The position numbers and the translations under genes are program-made. Positions 34,401-45,650 of a stretch of DNA of 64,000 nucleotides are shown piece after piece (the stretch's first letter is position 1; every line of letters begins with the position of its first letter). Source of the stretch: Blastomussa wellsi (lineage: Eukaryota > Cnidaria > Anthozoa > Scleractinia > Plerogyridae). The notes beneath the pieces are model-generated. The model searched no databases and was not told the origin of the DNA. It saw nothing but the letters and a program-made list of their open reading frames with translations. The DNA is taken from contig OX393567.1 of NCBI GenBank assembly GCA_947652115.1, positions 17,559,486 to 17,623,485 of the forward strand, written 5' to 3'.

Positions 34401-35364
34401 CAGCTTCTTCCTAATGAGCAAATCGACGTGAGCTCCGCTTATGATGCTTTAACTGTTTCACTCTGCAGTAGACTTTTGTCACGACAAAACCGGCAGGAGA
34501 AACCGAACCACTTACAAGAGATGGCAAATCGATGAACTTGAACGAGCATTCACTGTTAATCCATACCCTACGAGTGTGTTCAAGAAGACTCTCGCACTAA
34601 GACTGGGTCTCAGAGACTCGCGAGTACAGGTAATTAACATAATTTCACATGTTTTCGTCAGGGAATTGAAGGAAGAGTTTTTTAATCCTTTCAAATTTCA
34701 AAACTGGCCAAGTTCCTAGGTTATCCACTGACAGCGGATTCACTAAAGCTGTAGCCAACTCGGCAGCACAATGCACCTCACTGGTACTGGCTTCAATGCT
34801 CTAAGGCCACACACTTAAGGGTTCATAAAAGCTACTACCGCCTCATGCATCGAATGCGACATAACAAGCAGTACTGCTAAATAGCTTTTCATTTAAATGG
34901 TCATTCACGGTTTCATGTAGCGACTCAAAATTTAGAGCCGCGTTAACATATGAACACATGTTTTGTGCTGTTTCAATGTTTATTTCCCACATATTTACAA
35001 TCAATTAAATAAAAAGCAAAAGAGAACTGAAAAAAAAAACAAACGAGAAATAAGTGGCGAGGAGACCTCAAGGAAACCTTAGGGCTTATATTAACCACTT
35101 AGGGACAAAAAGGTAAAACACTGCTCAAATCTGCCATAAGATAGTATTGTAGATCTTAATATTTCCAGGATTTTAATAAGCATTTCTTTGCAGGTATGGT
35201 TTCAAAACCGCCGAGCAAAGGCAAAGCGAGAAAGACACGGGTCGACTGAAGGTTACAGCAATGACACAGAAGCCGAGCTCACGGAAGAAGAGCACGATTC
35301 GGCGGACACTGAACATCCGATTGATGTCGAGGAAAACAAAGGACTGGACGGCGATGTCGAGTGA
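29872..35364 (+). CDS. PRD-class homeobox transcription factor (UNC4-related paralogue), three exons
   Basis: Exons 29872-30100, 34469-34629 and 35194-35364 join in frame (phase 1, then phase 0) into 186 residues. The donors GTATGT and GTAATT and the acceptors ctctgcag and tttgcag are good. The homeodomain spans residues 85-144: RRNRTTYKRWQIDELERAF, then [38 protein letters not shown], with Q50 and N51. The second intron falls between homeodomain residues 46 and 47, the classic PRD-class site. The N-terminus is His/Tyr-rich with a CTCECYC cluster. The C-terminus is short and acidic (TEAELTEEEHDSADTEH) with no eh1 motif. The start is the first ATG of the open frame. It is a nuclear DNA-binding regulator by family; its target genes are unknown. 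Family placement is less certain than for the copy at 49461. Confidence 0.85.
31427..31674. mobile_element. Minimal Penelope-like inverted-repeat copy in homeobox intron 1
   Basis: The same organisation as 28503-28750: AGAGGGGGTAAG start, the roughly 90-bp unit containing ccaccgtaaagagattcaag, then its reverse complement, ending ccaaattat. ACATGCTTTTG occurs on both sides (about 31413 and 31684), so the target duplication is imperfect. It lies inside intron 1 of the homeobox gene. Confidence 0.7.
33483..33627. repeat. Short MITE in homeobox intron 1
   Basis: Inverted ends TAGACTGTTCACA (33483-33495) and TGTGAACAGTCTA (33615-33627), with a G-rich centre (ggggcgggggcgg). Non-coding. Confidence 0.65.
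33781..34153. repeat. MITE with GTTTTAGCAACGAC ends in homeobox intron 1
   Basis: The left end GTTTTAGCAACGACGACGG pairs with the right end CCGTCCTAGTTGCTAAAAC. The interior has AT-rich sequence and no ORF of interest. The ends resemble hAT-like non-autonomous elements common in corals (from memory), but no target duplication was resolved. Confidence 0.65.
34253..34400. repeat. Foldback repeat just upstream of homeobox exon 2
   Basis: Arms 34281-34309 and 34369-34396 (aaatccgtagcgaaagcga... and its complement) pair nearly perfectly. The left flank contains tagactgcgagcagtctc. It ends about 70 bp before the exon 2 acceptor, so it could influence splicing; the open frame through it is a coincidence. 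Confidence 0.65.
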
Positions 35365-35581
35365 ATGTTTTATTTTTATTGCACCTTGTATCAGACTGAA
35401 CCGGATTTGAGTCTAAGTGGGGTATTGTACAGCTTTTCTACAAACCTGAACTAAAAGTCAGTGAAACAAATCAAAACTGGTCAAAATTCACTCGAATGAG
35501 GTGCTGCAGTCATCTTCGAACCGGCTTTATTTATATTTCAAAGTGAAAGTTTCTTAGCCAATAGGACTGCTTAAGCAACTA

Positions 35582-35747
35582 AGGACTTTTATCGTGTTTA
35601 CATAAACTCATCTAAACACGTGTGGGTTTGGGAGAATTCGAGAGAGTTGTGCAAACCCGAGACGCAGTCAAGGGTTTGCATAACTTTTGAGAATTCTCCC
35701 AAATCCCCGAGTGTTTAGATGAGGCTATGTAAACACGAAAAAGTCCT
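35582..35747. mobile_element. Palindromic MITE with CTA target duplication, 3' of homeobox gene
   Basis: Inverted ends AGGACTTTTATCGTGTTTAC and its near complement, with further pairing at catctaaacac and gagaattc, are flanked by CTA on both sides (35579-35581 and 35748-35750). A partial second copy (catctaaacacacc) is at about 35820. It lies between the stop codon and a candidate AATAAA at 36218-36223, and so may fall inside the 3' UTR. Confidence 0.7.
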
Positions 35748-36217
35748 CTATTGCTTTTATAAAGTATTTCTTAAACATACGCACGAAACTAATACGTCAC
35801 AACCGTGTTTGCATACTCTCATCTAAACACACCTATCAACCAATGAGAGCGCGCGTAATATCTCAGTTATTTTTTAATAGTCCGTCATAACGTGTTCTGT
35901 GGCCTATCTATAAAACTTAAGCTTATATCAGTCCTTCAAAGACTGTCACCCGAAAACGTCAGAACCAATAAAACTGTAGCCAGAAATACATGAAACCAAT
36001 CAAATCTTAGCGCACATTTCTTGAACCAATCACAGCCCAAACACGATTCGGGCTTTAAAATTATCAGTTAGAATATTCGTCCAGTGGGAATCAAGAGCAA
36101 TGTTTCTTAGTTATTTTCGCTTTGCGTTTGTCGCGCTCGTTATTTGCATTATAAGACCTTATAATTGCAATAGAAAGCAGTTAGATGTAAGATACTGTAA
36201 ATAGAAAACTGATAAAG

Positions 36218-36223
36218 AATAAA
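36218..36223 (+). terminator. Candidate poly(A) signal downstream of the first homeobox gene
   Basis: AATAAA about 850 bp after the stop at 35364, preceded by AT-rich sequence. It is the first convincing signal on this strand after the stop, but the MITE in between makes the assignment uncertain. Confidence 0.35.
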
Positions 36224-37579
36224 TGAATATATACTCCAAGCGATATTCCACATGTATTGAATTTTTAGATTTATATTCGCACGTTTAGTTTCCATCCCCA
36301 GTAAAGTGTTTTTTGATTAGAACTGAACATTTTAAACAGAATGAAAATATTTTGAACGGCCACAATTGGGCGGAAAAGTATGTCCAATGCAAGTAAAGAT
36401 AAAGCTATGTTTTGCGAACTAAAGCGCGCGAATTTTCCCGCCAAAACGCGGCTGAAACAACTACCCGCGTCACCCCTCGTCCCCCTCGTCCTCGCACTTG
36501 CCTCAACAAACCGTCCTCAAAACTGAAAGTCGGTGAAGGTTGAATCTTCATATTCCCTGTTTCAGTTTGACTCGCCACATTTCCTGCTAAAGGACAGAAG
36601 TAAAGGATGGTAAGATCTTAAAAATTGTAACCTAAACAAGCTCATTTTTAAGTCATGAACAACTTAAAGGAGTTAAAGAAGTGCTACTGTTATGGTATAC
36701 AACGAAGAACCGACATGACATTTTGATTCGCAAAAATCTTTTTCGCAGGCTGATACGTAATTAAATGCCAGAAAATATAAGCTTAATCTTGTTATGCTTC
36801 CTCGACGTATATCATATCAGTCTCCTTCTGTTGTCCTCCCTTGTGCTTTTTGGCTTGACTAGTACAGGTATTCAATTTCGTCATGTCTCGTCAAAAAGCG
36901 AACGAAAAATGCAACAGCTTGATTGACAGACTAGAATGAAGAAATGCATTGAAAATTAAATGACTATTAAGCCTAGTTTAGCATGTTTAGTCTTACATGA
37001 AGCACTGAGACTGTATGTACATTTTGCCAACCTCACAAAACAACGGTTATCAGCTGGTACAAAAAGTCCTAAAACTGGCAACAATCCTGATCCAAAAACC
37101 CACACGGGTCCAACTGAAAGGGTCCCGCGGAGACTGGGACTGGATGTGGGGGCTTACCAAATTCCATTTTCCAGCCCAAATTCTGCACAACTCCCATTTC
37201 TAATACTATGTTTGACTAAAATTCAAGTCCCAGTCACCCAAATCCTATTTTCCAGTATCTCCCCTCCTCGAACAGAAACAGTGTAATTCTTAAGTGGTAG
37301 GGCCGAAAAATCGTGGATTTCGTTATTAGGGGCAGGATCAGAAATACAGGAATTCATTAAAGTGATGGAGTGATGCTTCAGGGGTAAAACCCAGAAATTT
37401 CATGAAAATCTTTGGAGGTAAACATTTGATTAATGGATTTCATGAGGGGTTGATACATTTTTAATTGATTTATTTAATTGAGACCTCAGAGATTGTTATT
37501 AGATTGTGAAAGCGCTGTCCTCAATAGGTCTTTTTTGGTGGTGGGGTGATTAAAAGAAACAATTCACTTCGCATTTTGG
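36224..37579. other. No recognised gene; possible start exon at 36.6 kb
   Basis: The stretch 36420-36610 is GC-richer (gcgcgcgaattttcccgcc) and ends in AAAGGATG/GTAAGA at about 36609, which could be a 5' exon with the donor right after the ATG. No downstream exon was identified. The ORF at 36960-37286 is low-complexity Pro/Thr-rich sequence and is not convincing. Confidence 0.3.
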
Positions 37580-37935
37580 AGTGCCATTAATTAGCAGCTA
37601 GCATCTCGGAGCATTTTACCAGCTAAACCTTCTTATTACAATAGACCAGACCACAACAACACCGAGAACTCAATGCCCTACCCTTTACGATTACTGAGTG
37701 GGTTCTTTAACGTCCCCAGCTGACCGTAACATCGAAGATGAGGCCTACGGTTTATTGTCCTTATCCGACAAGACTAGAAGAACATCGAACCATTTGCAGA
37801 TGTCATTGCAAAAGCAGCACGTTCTCCTCAGTCCTTTTAAGTCCTGAGTGTTGGTCCGGTCGCTTCCGTCTGGGAATCGAACCCGAGACCTCCCCCAAGC
37901 AGTCCGACTCTCTACCAGGCAACACGCTTAACAGG
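37580..37935 (-). mobile_element. tRNA-derived SINE
   Basis: The minus strand starts with a tRNA-like head: an A-box-like TTGCCTGGTAGAGAGTCGG (about 37910) and a B-box GGTTCGATTCC (about 37880). The body contains gttaaagaacccac and ends in an AT-rich stretch near 37620. It is pol III-promoter-derived and non-coding. The 66-codon plus-strand ORF across it is an artefact. Confidence 0.65.
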
Positions 37936-39895
37936 TAAAGCATGTTTAACTTCAAAATGTTTTAGCTTTTTTGTGAATAGCATAATCTTTTTCTGGTAAT
38001 AATGCAACCGGGATAACGTCCTTTCAATCTTAAGCCACTCGGGAGAACGTAACACAATAGTTAAAGCTCAAACTCCGGCGCCAACCAAAGGTAACCGCGC
38101 CTTCCGGAATAATCAAACAAAGGGTCCTGTTGTAAAACTACTAGTCATGGTACCATTCTTGATATCTAAGTCCGTGCAGGTTCTATAAGCAACTGATTAC
38201 TACATTTCAATCGGATTGCTCGCTGGTATGCATTTGACGATGTTGGACTCCAAATCTCATGTTTCCGGAACCAAAATAGTACCAGTAAAATCATATATCA
38301 GATATATGTGCCGAATTTGACCGTAGCGCCGACCCTTTCACAAAACCACGCCTCTGACGTTGTTGAGAAATGTAAATATTTGTCGTTGTACCCCTGACCT
38401 GTTGAGCTACACCATAGAGTTCTACCCCACCAAGAGATATTCATTATGTTGACTGCCATGCACGAAGGACAAAACATTGACAAGCAATCATGGGGTCTTT
38501 GCATTTTATTAATCACCAAGACCTGAAGGGAATAAAATAGAGTGATTAAAAGATAATATAATGATTCGCATATGGAAGAAATTGAACGAAAAGAAAGGAT
38601 ACCGCTGCACCTCTGTTGTCAATTTACAATTGAATCGACCAAACGAATATTAAAATAAATCAAGACTATTCAGTGTAATTACGATGATAGACTTGGAATG
38701 TGGAAAATAAACAATGTTGAATTCTTTTTTTATGAGAAGGTTCTGGCTTTGCTTTGCATGCCTCCGGCGAGAGACACTATGTTGGAAGTATTTGATTCAC
38801 AGATCAATAATGAATGTAGGTCACCCAATTCTGCCTCGTCGGGTTCCATGTTTACCATTTGTAAAATGTTAAATAAACCTCCCATGACGGAAATTCATCT
38901 CCCTCAGATCAGCTTATTTCCTTCTGTAGGGATCTTCCCGTTGAGCACTGTAACGTTAATTGAGAAGGAAGATGATGCGTGCCAGCTGATTTTACTGCCG
39001 GAGAACAGGAGGGTGCAAAATGTTTCTGATCGATAAATGACAAGATAAACAAAATAAAAGTGAAGCAATTATTAAAGTATTGAAACCGAATGAATGATTT
39101 GAAATCTCAAGCTGACTTGGAAAATGTGTCGTGTCTTTCAGCCTATTTGTTAATTTTTTTTTTTGCCTTCCAAGCTGCGTTTGCATGTTTGTACTTTGCA
39201 CTCGTTCATTAGACCATACCATTCGTTTTCATTCATATCTGTACCTTATTGTTTATCTCATGCAATTTACCCCAACATTCTTTCGCTTTTCACACGTCTT
39301 CTCCTTACATCTGTATATAAGCCTTGCACGGAATATTTTTTCTAATCCCTGATGGTGCCGTAGATCGGCGAAAGCTTGGATTTTTAAAACGATTTTAATA
39401 TCAATTTTACAGTAGTGTAAGGCCTCAAGCGAACCTTTTTTAGTTTCAAGAATTTGAACCTTTATCGAGGTTTGAGCAGAAGAGAAAAACAAATCAGCCA
39501 TTAGAAGTTGCCATTCGGTTATTCTCCATCTCTCGGCGTGGCCATAAACTAGAATATTTTCGCAAATGAGCAGCTTAAGAGTTTCCTCAGGTTACATTAC
39601 TTAAGAGTGAACCAGGTAGACATAACAAGCAGATTGTCCAATTAAAGGTTAGCTGCAGTTTTAAATAATAGTCTAGAAACACACGAACCTGGGACGAGCA
39701 TGTTGTGGCAACAGGCTCTATGAGACGGTAGTTCTGTATGATTTAGCCTTAGTAATATAAACACTCAACACACAACATTTCCTTCGGATAAACTCTGATA
39801 TATATTCGATAGATTTCCATTGCAGCACCTTTTACATTATGAAAGGCGAAGAAAACGTACCGAATTTACCAATGTTATTCAGGGGTTAGCAGTCA

Positions 39896-40060
39896 GGCGT
39901 ACGTGTAATTTTTTGCCGGGGGGAGGGGGCGGTGGACCATTTGCCCAAAACATTCTCCCAAGTTGCCTTACCCAAATTTCTCTTGCTGCCCAAAAAATCT
40001 GAGTTGCCCAAAATTTGGGGGGAGGGGGCTGCAGTTTCCCCGTCCCCCGGCTCGTACGCC
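39896..40060. mobile_element. MITE of the GGCGTACG-end family, copy 2
   Basis: Left end GGCGTACGTG, right end CTCGTACGCC, with CA on both outer sides. The interior has gccgggggg, ggggctgcag and repeated 'ttgcccaaa' phrases. It shares its structure with 10874-11077 and 47699-47862. Confidence 0.7.
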
Positions 40061-40104
40061 CATGTAACAGCAGTTCATGCAAAATTAAGTCTGGTTGATC
40101 TCAA

Positions 40105-40680
40105 ATCTCAAATCTCAAATCTTTATTTAAACACGGTTAAAAAATTCATCAGGTTTGTTACATATAAAATTAAACTACAAACAATATTTATAATAGTAAA
40201 TACATATCTAAAAAGTCTCTTAGAAATACTAATTAGAATTACCCTAAACTATACCTGTTTTCCATGAATGCCGTGTATCTAACTTAATTCACTAAAATGA
40301 AAGTTTAACAATTGCTTAAAACGAGCTAGAGATTTCTCTTGCCTAAGATTGCAGGGCAGACTATTCCAGAGAGTTGCACCTCTATAGCTAAAGCTCATTT
40401 TTAGATAGTTGGTTCTTGGTAGAGGGATCATGCTGATCCGCTGTTGAACCACACGTTTTTGAATCTTCTTGTTCGAAAATGTTTTGTTATAAAAGTCATA
40501 TATGACCTTAATATTTAATGATTTACACTCCAGACTGGAATCTTTCATTCGGATATTCAAAGGATTAAACCGAATGATGAAATCTTTGCTGAAAGCTACA
40601 GGACACAAATTGGATTGGCAAGTTTTAATCACGCTATAAGACTCTTTGCACCTCATACAAACAACAACTCTTGATACCGT
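40105..40680 (-). pseudogene. LINE reverse-transcriptase C-terminal fragment
   Basis: The minus-strand ORF 40279-40656 ends with SFSYRGATLWNSLPCNLRQEKSLARFKQ, the typical last segment of CR1/RTE-like LINE ORFs (GAxLWNSLP...R...SFK). It starts abruptly, so the copy is strongly 5'-truncated. The 3' end is a short tandem tail of TTTGAGA units at about 40100-40125. The coding part is not known to be functional alone. Confidence 0.7.
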
Positions 40681-43600
40681 TTCTGTTTTTTTTTTTCACC
40701 ACAATCTGCAAATCTATTTAAATTCATGACCTTTCATTTCTGGCCGTTTCGAAGAATATACTTTAAAATGCCGATGGAGTTCATTGCGTTTTGGCCCGGC
40801 ATGTGGCCATTGAGTTAATAGACGGGATTAATTCCATTCTTTACATATTAAATCGATGAAAACTTAAGTCAATTAATGGCATCCCCGGCTGATCAACGCC
40901 ATTGAATCAATCGAATTACAATATTGCATTCCCAACCAGAGGCCAAAAAGGGGTCACTCAAACGACATTTAGCGTGATCAAGGTTAGAAAATATTCCACG
41001 GCGTCATGTGGAATTTGTGGATAAACAAGATAAACAACTCCCGACAATTTAAGTCAATCATCGCATTTGCGTGCGATTCCAGACTTTTTAGAACGCACGA
41101 TGAATAAAGTTTTTAATTATCTCGTCAGATTTTCACCTTTCTGACCCTTCATTCTCCCAGTTAAAACTAACACAGATGTAAATTTCACACCACATAACAG
41201 TGTACAGCCCTAGAAATATAGCATCAGACCTGGAAAAGAACATTTTAACCCTGATTTCCCGCTATATATATGCAATGAAATAACTTGGGGTATATTAAGC
41301 CATCCCCCGCCCCCCATTGAAAAACGCCTTTCTGTATAAGATATTTTATTAAATCTTTATGGTATTTTAAAGAAGGATCTCCCATATGTTGTAAATTAAA
41401 CAACAATATTAATACTTTTGAATGTTCCCGCTGTCTTTGGTTGGCTGATTAGCACGTGCCACATTTTTGAACTACAAAGAAACAACAAGAAAACCGCACA
41501 GTACCACCTAAATTGATTTTGAAAATTTAAGGGTTTCAATCTCCTGGAGATCCATTCTTAATTCCCTACCAAGTTAATTAGGTTTTCACGAGAATTTGGA
41601 CACGATTCCTTACGGTACTTAACACCACCAGCTATGAGGAGGATTCAGCTATAATAGTCTAAAAAGTCTAAAAACTACCACAAAGTTGGTACATTCTGGG
41701 TAAGACTAAAGTAAATCAGTCCTCAATCAAAATTGAACTGGTGTTGACTGTATTCATATTAGATAAAATCAAAATGTAGCATATCTCAGTATATAGTGTA
41801 GCATACTTCAATATACAGGGTAGAAATTTGAGTAGGAATACACAGAAAGACATATCTGAAGGCGTACTGGTCTGCTGGAACCACAAACTGTTGACCATAT
41901 TTTTCAAATCAGTTGAATACAAAAGTTCAGCAAGGTCGAGATTTCAGTTTTAACAAGTCTTAATTCTGTAATTTAACAGACTATTTTCTTGAAAAAAAAA
42001 AATATTATTTCATTTCGCGAACGCATGTATCTGGCCGATGATTGTTGCCTTGTTTAAAATCAGTGGAAAGTAATCCTGTTATTAGATTCCAGCTGATCAA
42101 GGAAGTCCTGTTGACAGATCCTTGTTGACTCCAATTCCTTCTAATCAGTTCAGAAAGGCCCCATTTCCCAACGTTTCAGCAGTTCATTTTTAACTGCAGC
42201 TTTTCGGGAACATCAATCTTTCTCTTTTCAGCTTGTTTCAGTATTATCCTTAACGCTGTCATGTTGCACATTTAGGTCACTCGAAAGAACAACATCAATT
42301 TATCACCTTGAGCATACGTAGAAAACGCCCGTTGTTCAATTGGCTGAAACAATCGATGTCAAGGAGTTTGTGTGACCTCGCTATAGTTAGCTAGCCTCGC
42401 GGGCACAATTTCAGTCAAAGAGGCTTTGTTGCCTGCAGTCCATGGGTCCTATACGGCGAATATGTGTAGACGTATGCTCGAAAATAATTGGCAAGTAATA
42501 AATCAACGGAAATAAGCCAATTTACATACCGGGAAACCAAATGAAATGAAAGCAAGTCAGAGTAAAGATTTTAAATATTAAGACAACTGTTCTCGGTAGA
42601 GAGGGACCAATTATTGCTTTACGCATTGTTAAAATGGATTTGATTAAAAAGGGGTGAATTGGGATGGGCTCAAAAGGGTCTAGAATATCACTGGGTGGTT
42701 GACCTCTAGCTTGATAATCGTCTGTTATTTGCTTTTTTCCATAGAGGTATAGTTATTTTACGGTGTTAAGGCCTCTTCCCGGGTTGACGAAGTTAGGCCT
42801 GTTTGCTATGTGCCAGTGTCCTTAAAAAACGAAGCTGTGTGCGTCGGAAATGTAAGTGTGTGCGAATATGCATTGTTGGTAACGCATTTTGAAATTAATC
42901 TTGTATTTTCAACTGTGCTTTAAATCTTTCTACAAAGTACACACGACAAGGGCAGAGGCCGTGCAACTCTCCTAAAGTCATAGATCATTTCTAAAATGGC
43001 TTCCTCTCTTCGTTAAACAATTATTCACAAACTGATTTGGTATTGTGTTATGGCGCACGCGAACCACACCTTCGTTTCTAAGCTTAGCGAGTCGGGCATT
43101 CCATTGGAGGAACGGTTTTCAATTCAACTCTGATTGCGAAGAAGCTTTATATTACGACTGAGTTACCATATTTCATCGTTGTTTGCTTTATTAAACTAAA
43201 CTTTACTTTTAAAATTGTTTAAATTGGCGAAATCAGCGTCAACAGAAAGTTCTTCTGACTAAATTTTAAGGACAATTTCTAAATGTATACAGTCCAGTTG
43301 GTTATTTCACTTTGTCCGAAGAATCGAAACCAACCACATATGCGGTTAAAATAATTATAGCAACTACTTGTATTTTTAATTCCATTAAGTTTGATCGCTC
43401 GGAAAACTGAAAGAGCAGCTTAGGTCAAACTGCATACGTAGACGACTGCTCCATCTGATCCAAGAGCAATGTCTGCATTTTATCACAAGAAACCGTTGAT
43501 AGGGATGCACCCCCACATTACTTAGTAGCTTAGTTTACCCCGGTAAGTGTAAATTTTCCGGCATTTCCTTTTCTCTGTAGTTGATAATTTGTGAGTTAAT

Positions 43601-44680
43601 TCTTCTTGTTACGATGTACTGTAACTAAGACCAGGATTATTCGTTTCTCGTCCGATCCGTCGTACAACAACGATACAATAATTTCATGTAAATCCTGGGA
43701 TGGACCAATGTAGTGAGTGAGTGATCTCAGCATTGTCAAGGTATGCTACCACAGAATCACTAGCCGGAGTCGTTTAAATTTACTTGCCTTAAGCTTCTTC
43801 ACCGAAGGCAAAGGTATGCACAAAATAAAATTCCATCTGGCTCGTCCAATTTATAAATTTCTTTGCCCTCGAATATTCGTCAACAGTTATTTCGAAATCC
43901 TGCTTTCAGGAACCACGTTTTGACGAGCTCTGGATCATCATACCTTGCCAGTTTCCTCTAAAGGTACATTTGAGCAGCTTTTACGATTAAGTTTCTTGCT
44001 CTGGGTCTAGGATAGCCATTTTTAAGCGGTTGATGATGCATTTAATTGCATTTTTATTTAATTTCTGAATACGATATTTTAGCCTCGGAGAAATCAGACA
44101 AACCTTTGAGTTTCAAAATCTCTCTTGCGGCACAGAATACTGCTATTTGTCTACAAAGCAATATCAGTTCTATCTATGATTTAAACAATGATTTATGATA
44201 CGAAAGCCATGAAAATGGTAAGTCTCACTTGTGTAATTCTCTGTTCTGAGGTCATATAAAGACTTCATTTAGTACGGGATTGAATAATATCTCGAAATCT
44301 TGGACATGCTGGTTTGAGTGTTCGTCAGGTTCTTTGCAGCCGTCAGATTCTTTTCTGTCAGAACTGAGTTGTTTGCTAACTGTTGCTAACACATATGACA
44401 CCAGTTCTTAATTTTTCAAGTCTAATAATGTAGCTGAATTTCTAGCGTCTTGTTTTTACAAAACGTACTACGTATACAGGCCCTGTTACGTGCATACAAT
44501 CTCGTATCGTGGTATTTGGTGTAACGGATAAACCAATTTGATACTGCCTATGCATAGATAATATTGTCCGACTGATTTGATAGTTGTATTCGACAAAACG
44601 CCACTGATTAATAAATTCTGACCACAGTTCAAACTGGCAAATCATGATCACTGATCAGAGAATCAAATCTTGAGATAAAA
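40681..44680. other. No recognised gene
   Basis: About 4 kb of AT-rich DNA between two LINE fragments. Short ORFs (for example 41716-41922 and 43717-43923) lack domains or coding-like composition. No long inverted repeat was noticed by eye. It may be regulatory DNA between the two homeobox genes. Confidence 0.4.
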
Positions 44681-45100
44681 ACATGATGATGATAAACTTT
44701 ATTTCAGTGTCAACGTCTTCTAGCTTGCCATATCAGGCCTGATTTATAAAAATAATAAAAATAATAACAATATAAAAATAGAAACTAGTATAATACAGTA
44801 AAAATTTACAAATAGAAATAGAAACTAATATAAGCTATACAAAAAAATGACTTAAAAATTGTTGCTGCGAAAAAATATTAGTCCACATATTGTGCTTGAA
44901 GCACCCAATGCTGTCCGCCAGCCTTATACGTAGTGGTAACTCATTCCAAATTTTGGTTCCAGTAACGAGGAACGTGCGCCCACCTTCAGTTTCTCTGTTA
45001 TATCTATCCCTTCTGGCTACCAGGGATGGTTACAATTTAGCTTCGTGTAAGTTCACGGTGTCGCAGGACTGTCCCTGTAAACTGTGTTATTATGATGGCA
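44681..45100 (-). pseudogene. LINE 3' end with (ATC)n tail
   Basis: The minus-strand frame reads NRETEGGRTFLVTGTKIWNE, then LPLRIRLADSIGCFKHNMW and a stop near 44845. This is the usual LINE C-terminal pattern GTxxWNxLPxxIRxxxSxxxFK. The tail is AAAGTTTATCATCATCAT at 44681-44700. Only the last fragment is retained. It is a different family from the fragment at 40.1 kb. Confidence 0.7.
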
Positions 45101-45258
45101 TTAGACCTCTTGCGGATGTTAAAAAATAACATCAAACAATTCTAGTTTTTAACATCTGTGGGGTGGAGAATTACTTTCTATGCAAGCTCTTTGACTCGAA
45201 TGATTTGTGGCTAGGTACAATTTATGTTTCGAGTGGTTTCTCTGGTGATTATGTCTTA

Positions 45259-45650
45259 GGCTACGTCCACACTTATCCGGATAAATTTGAAAAAGCAACT
45301 TTTTTTCTCCGGTTGGGCCTTCCGTCCACACTAAAACGGCGTTTTCGGCCACCGAAAAGCCGGGAACGTTTTGAAAACGCTCTCAAAACTGAATAAATTT
45401 GAAAACGCTGGCTAGGTGTGTTAGTGTGGACGGCGAAAATGTTTTGAAAACGCTGACATCAAAACAGTCGAATAACGTGGCTCGGGTAATGTGTGCATGT
45501 TCTAGCATGCAAAGCGTTTCTGGCGAAGTAATGTTTCAAAGTCAATGGTGAACAACAATATTTGAACATGGTATACTGGAGATGTGGACAGAAAACATTT
45601 TATCCGCCTTCTAGGCGAAAACGCCGTTTTCATATTTATCCGGTTAGTGT
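45259..45650. repeat. MITE, copy 2 of the family at 1753-2126 (inverted)
   Basis: It contains ggctacgtccacac, ttttttctccgg, gccttccgtccacac, aacggcgttttcgg and ggctaggtgtgttagt, which match the reverse complement of 1753-2126 in the same order. Inverted repeats of gaaaacgc type recur through it. Non-coding. Confidence 0.7.

Noticed and set aside
34107..34535. 142-codon plus-strand ORF overlapping homeobox exon 2
   Set aside because: It runs across a MITE and reads exon 2 in the wrong frame; the homeodomain frame is the one that joins the neighbouring exons.
37860..37930. A tRNA gene on the minus strand
   Set aside because: The box spacing is right, but it continues into a SINE body and the acceptor stem does not pair.
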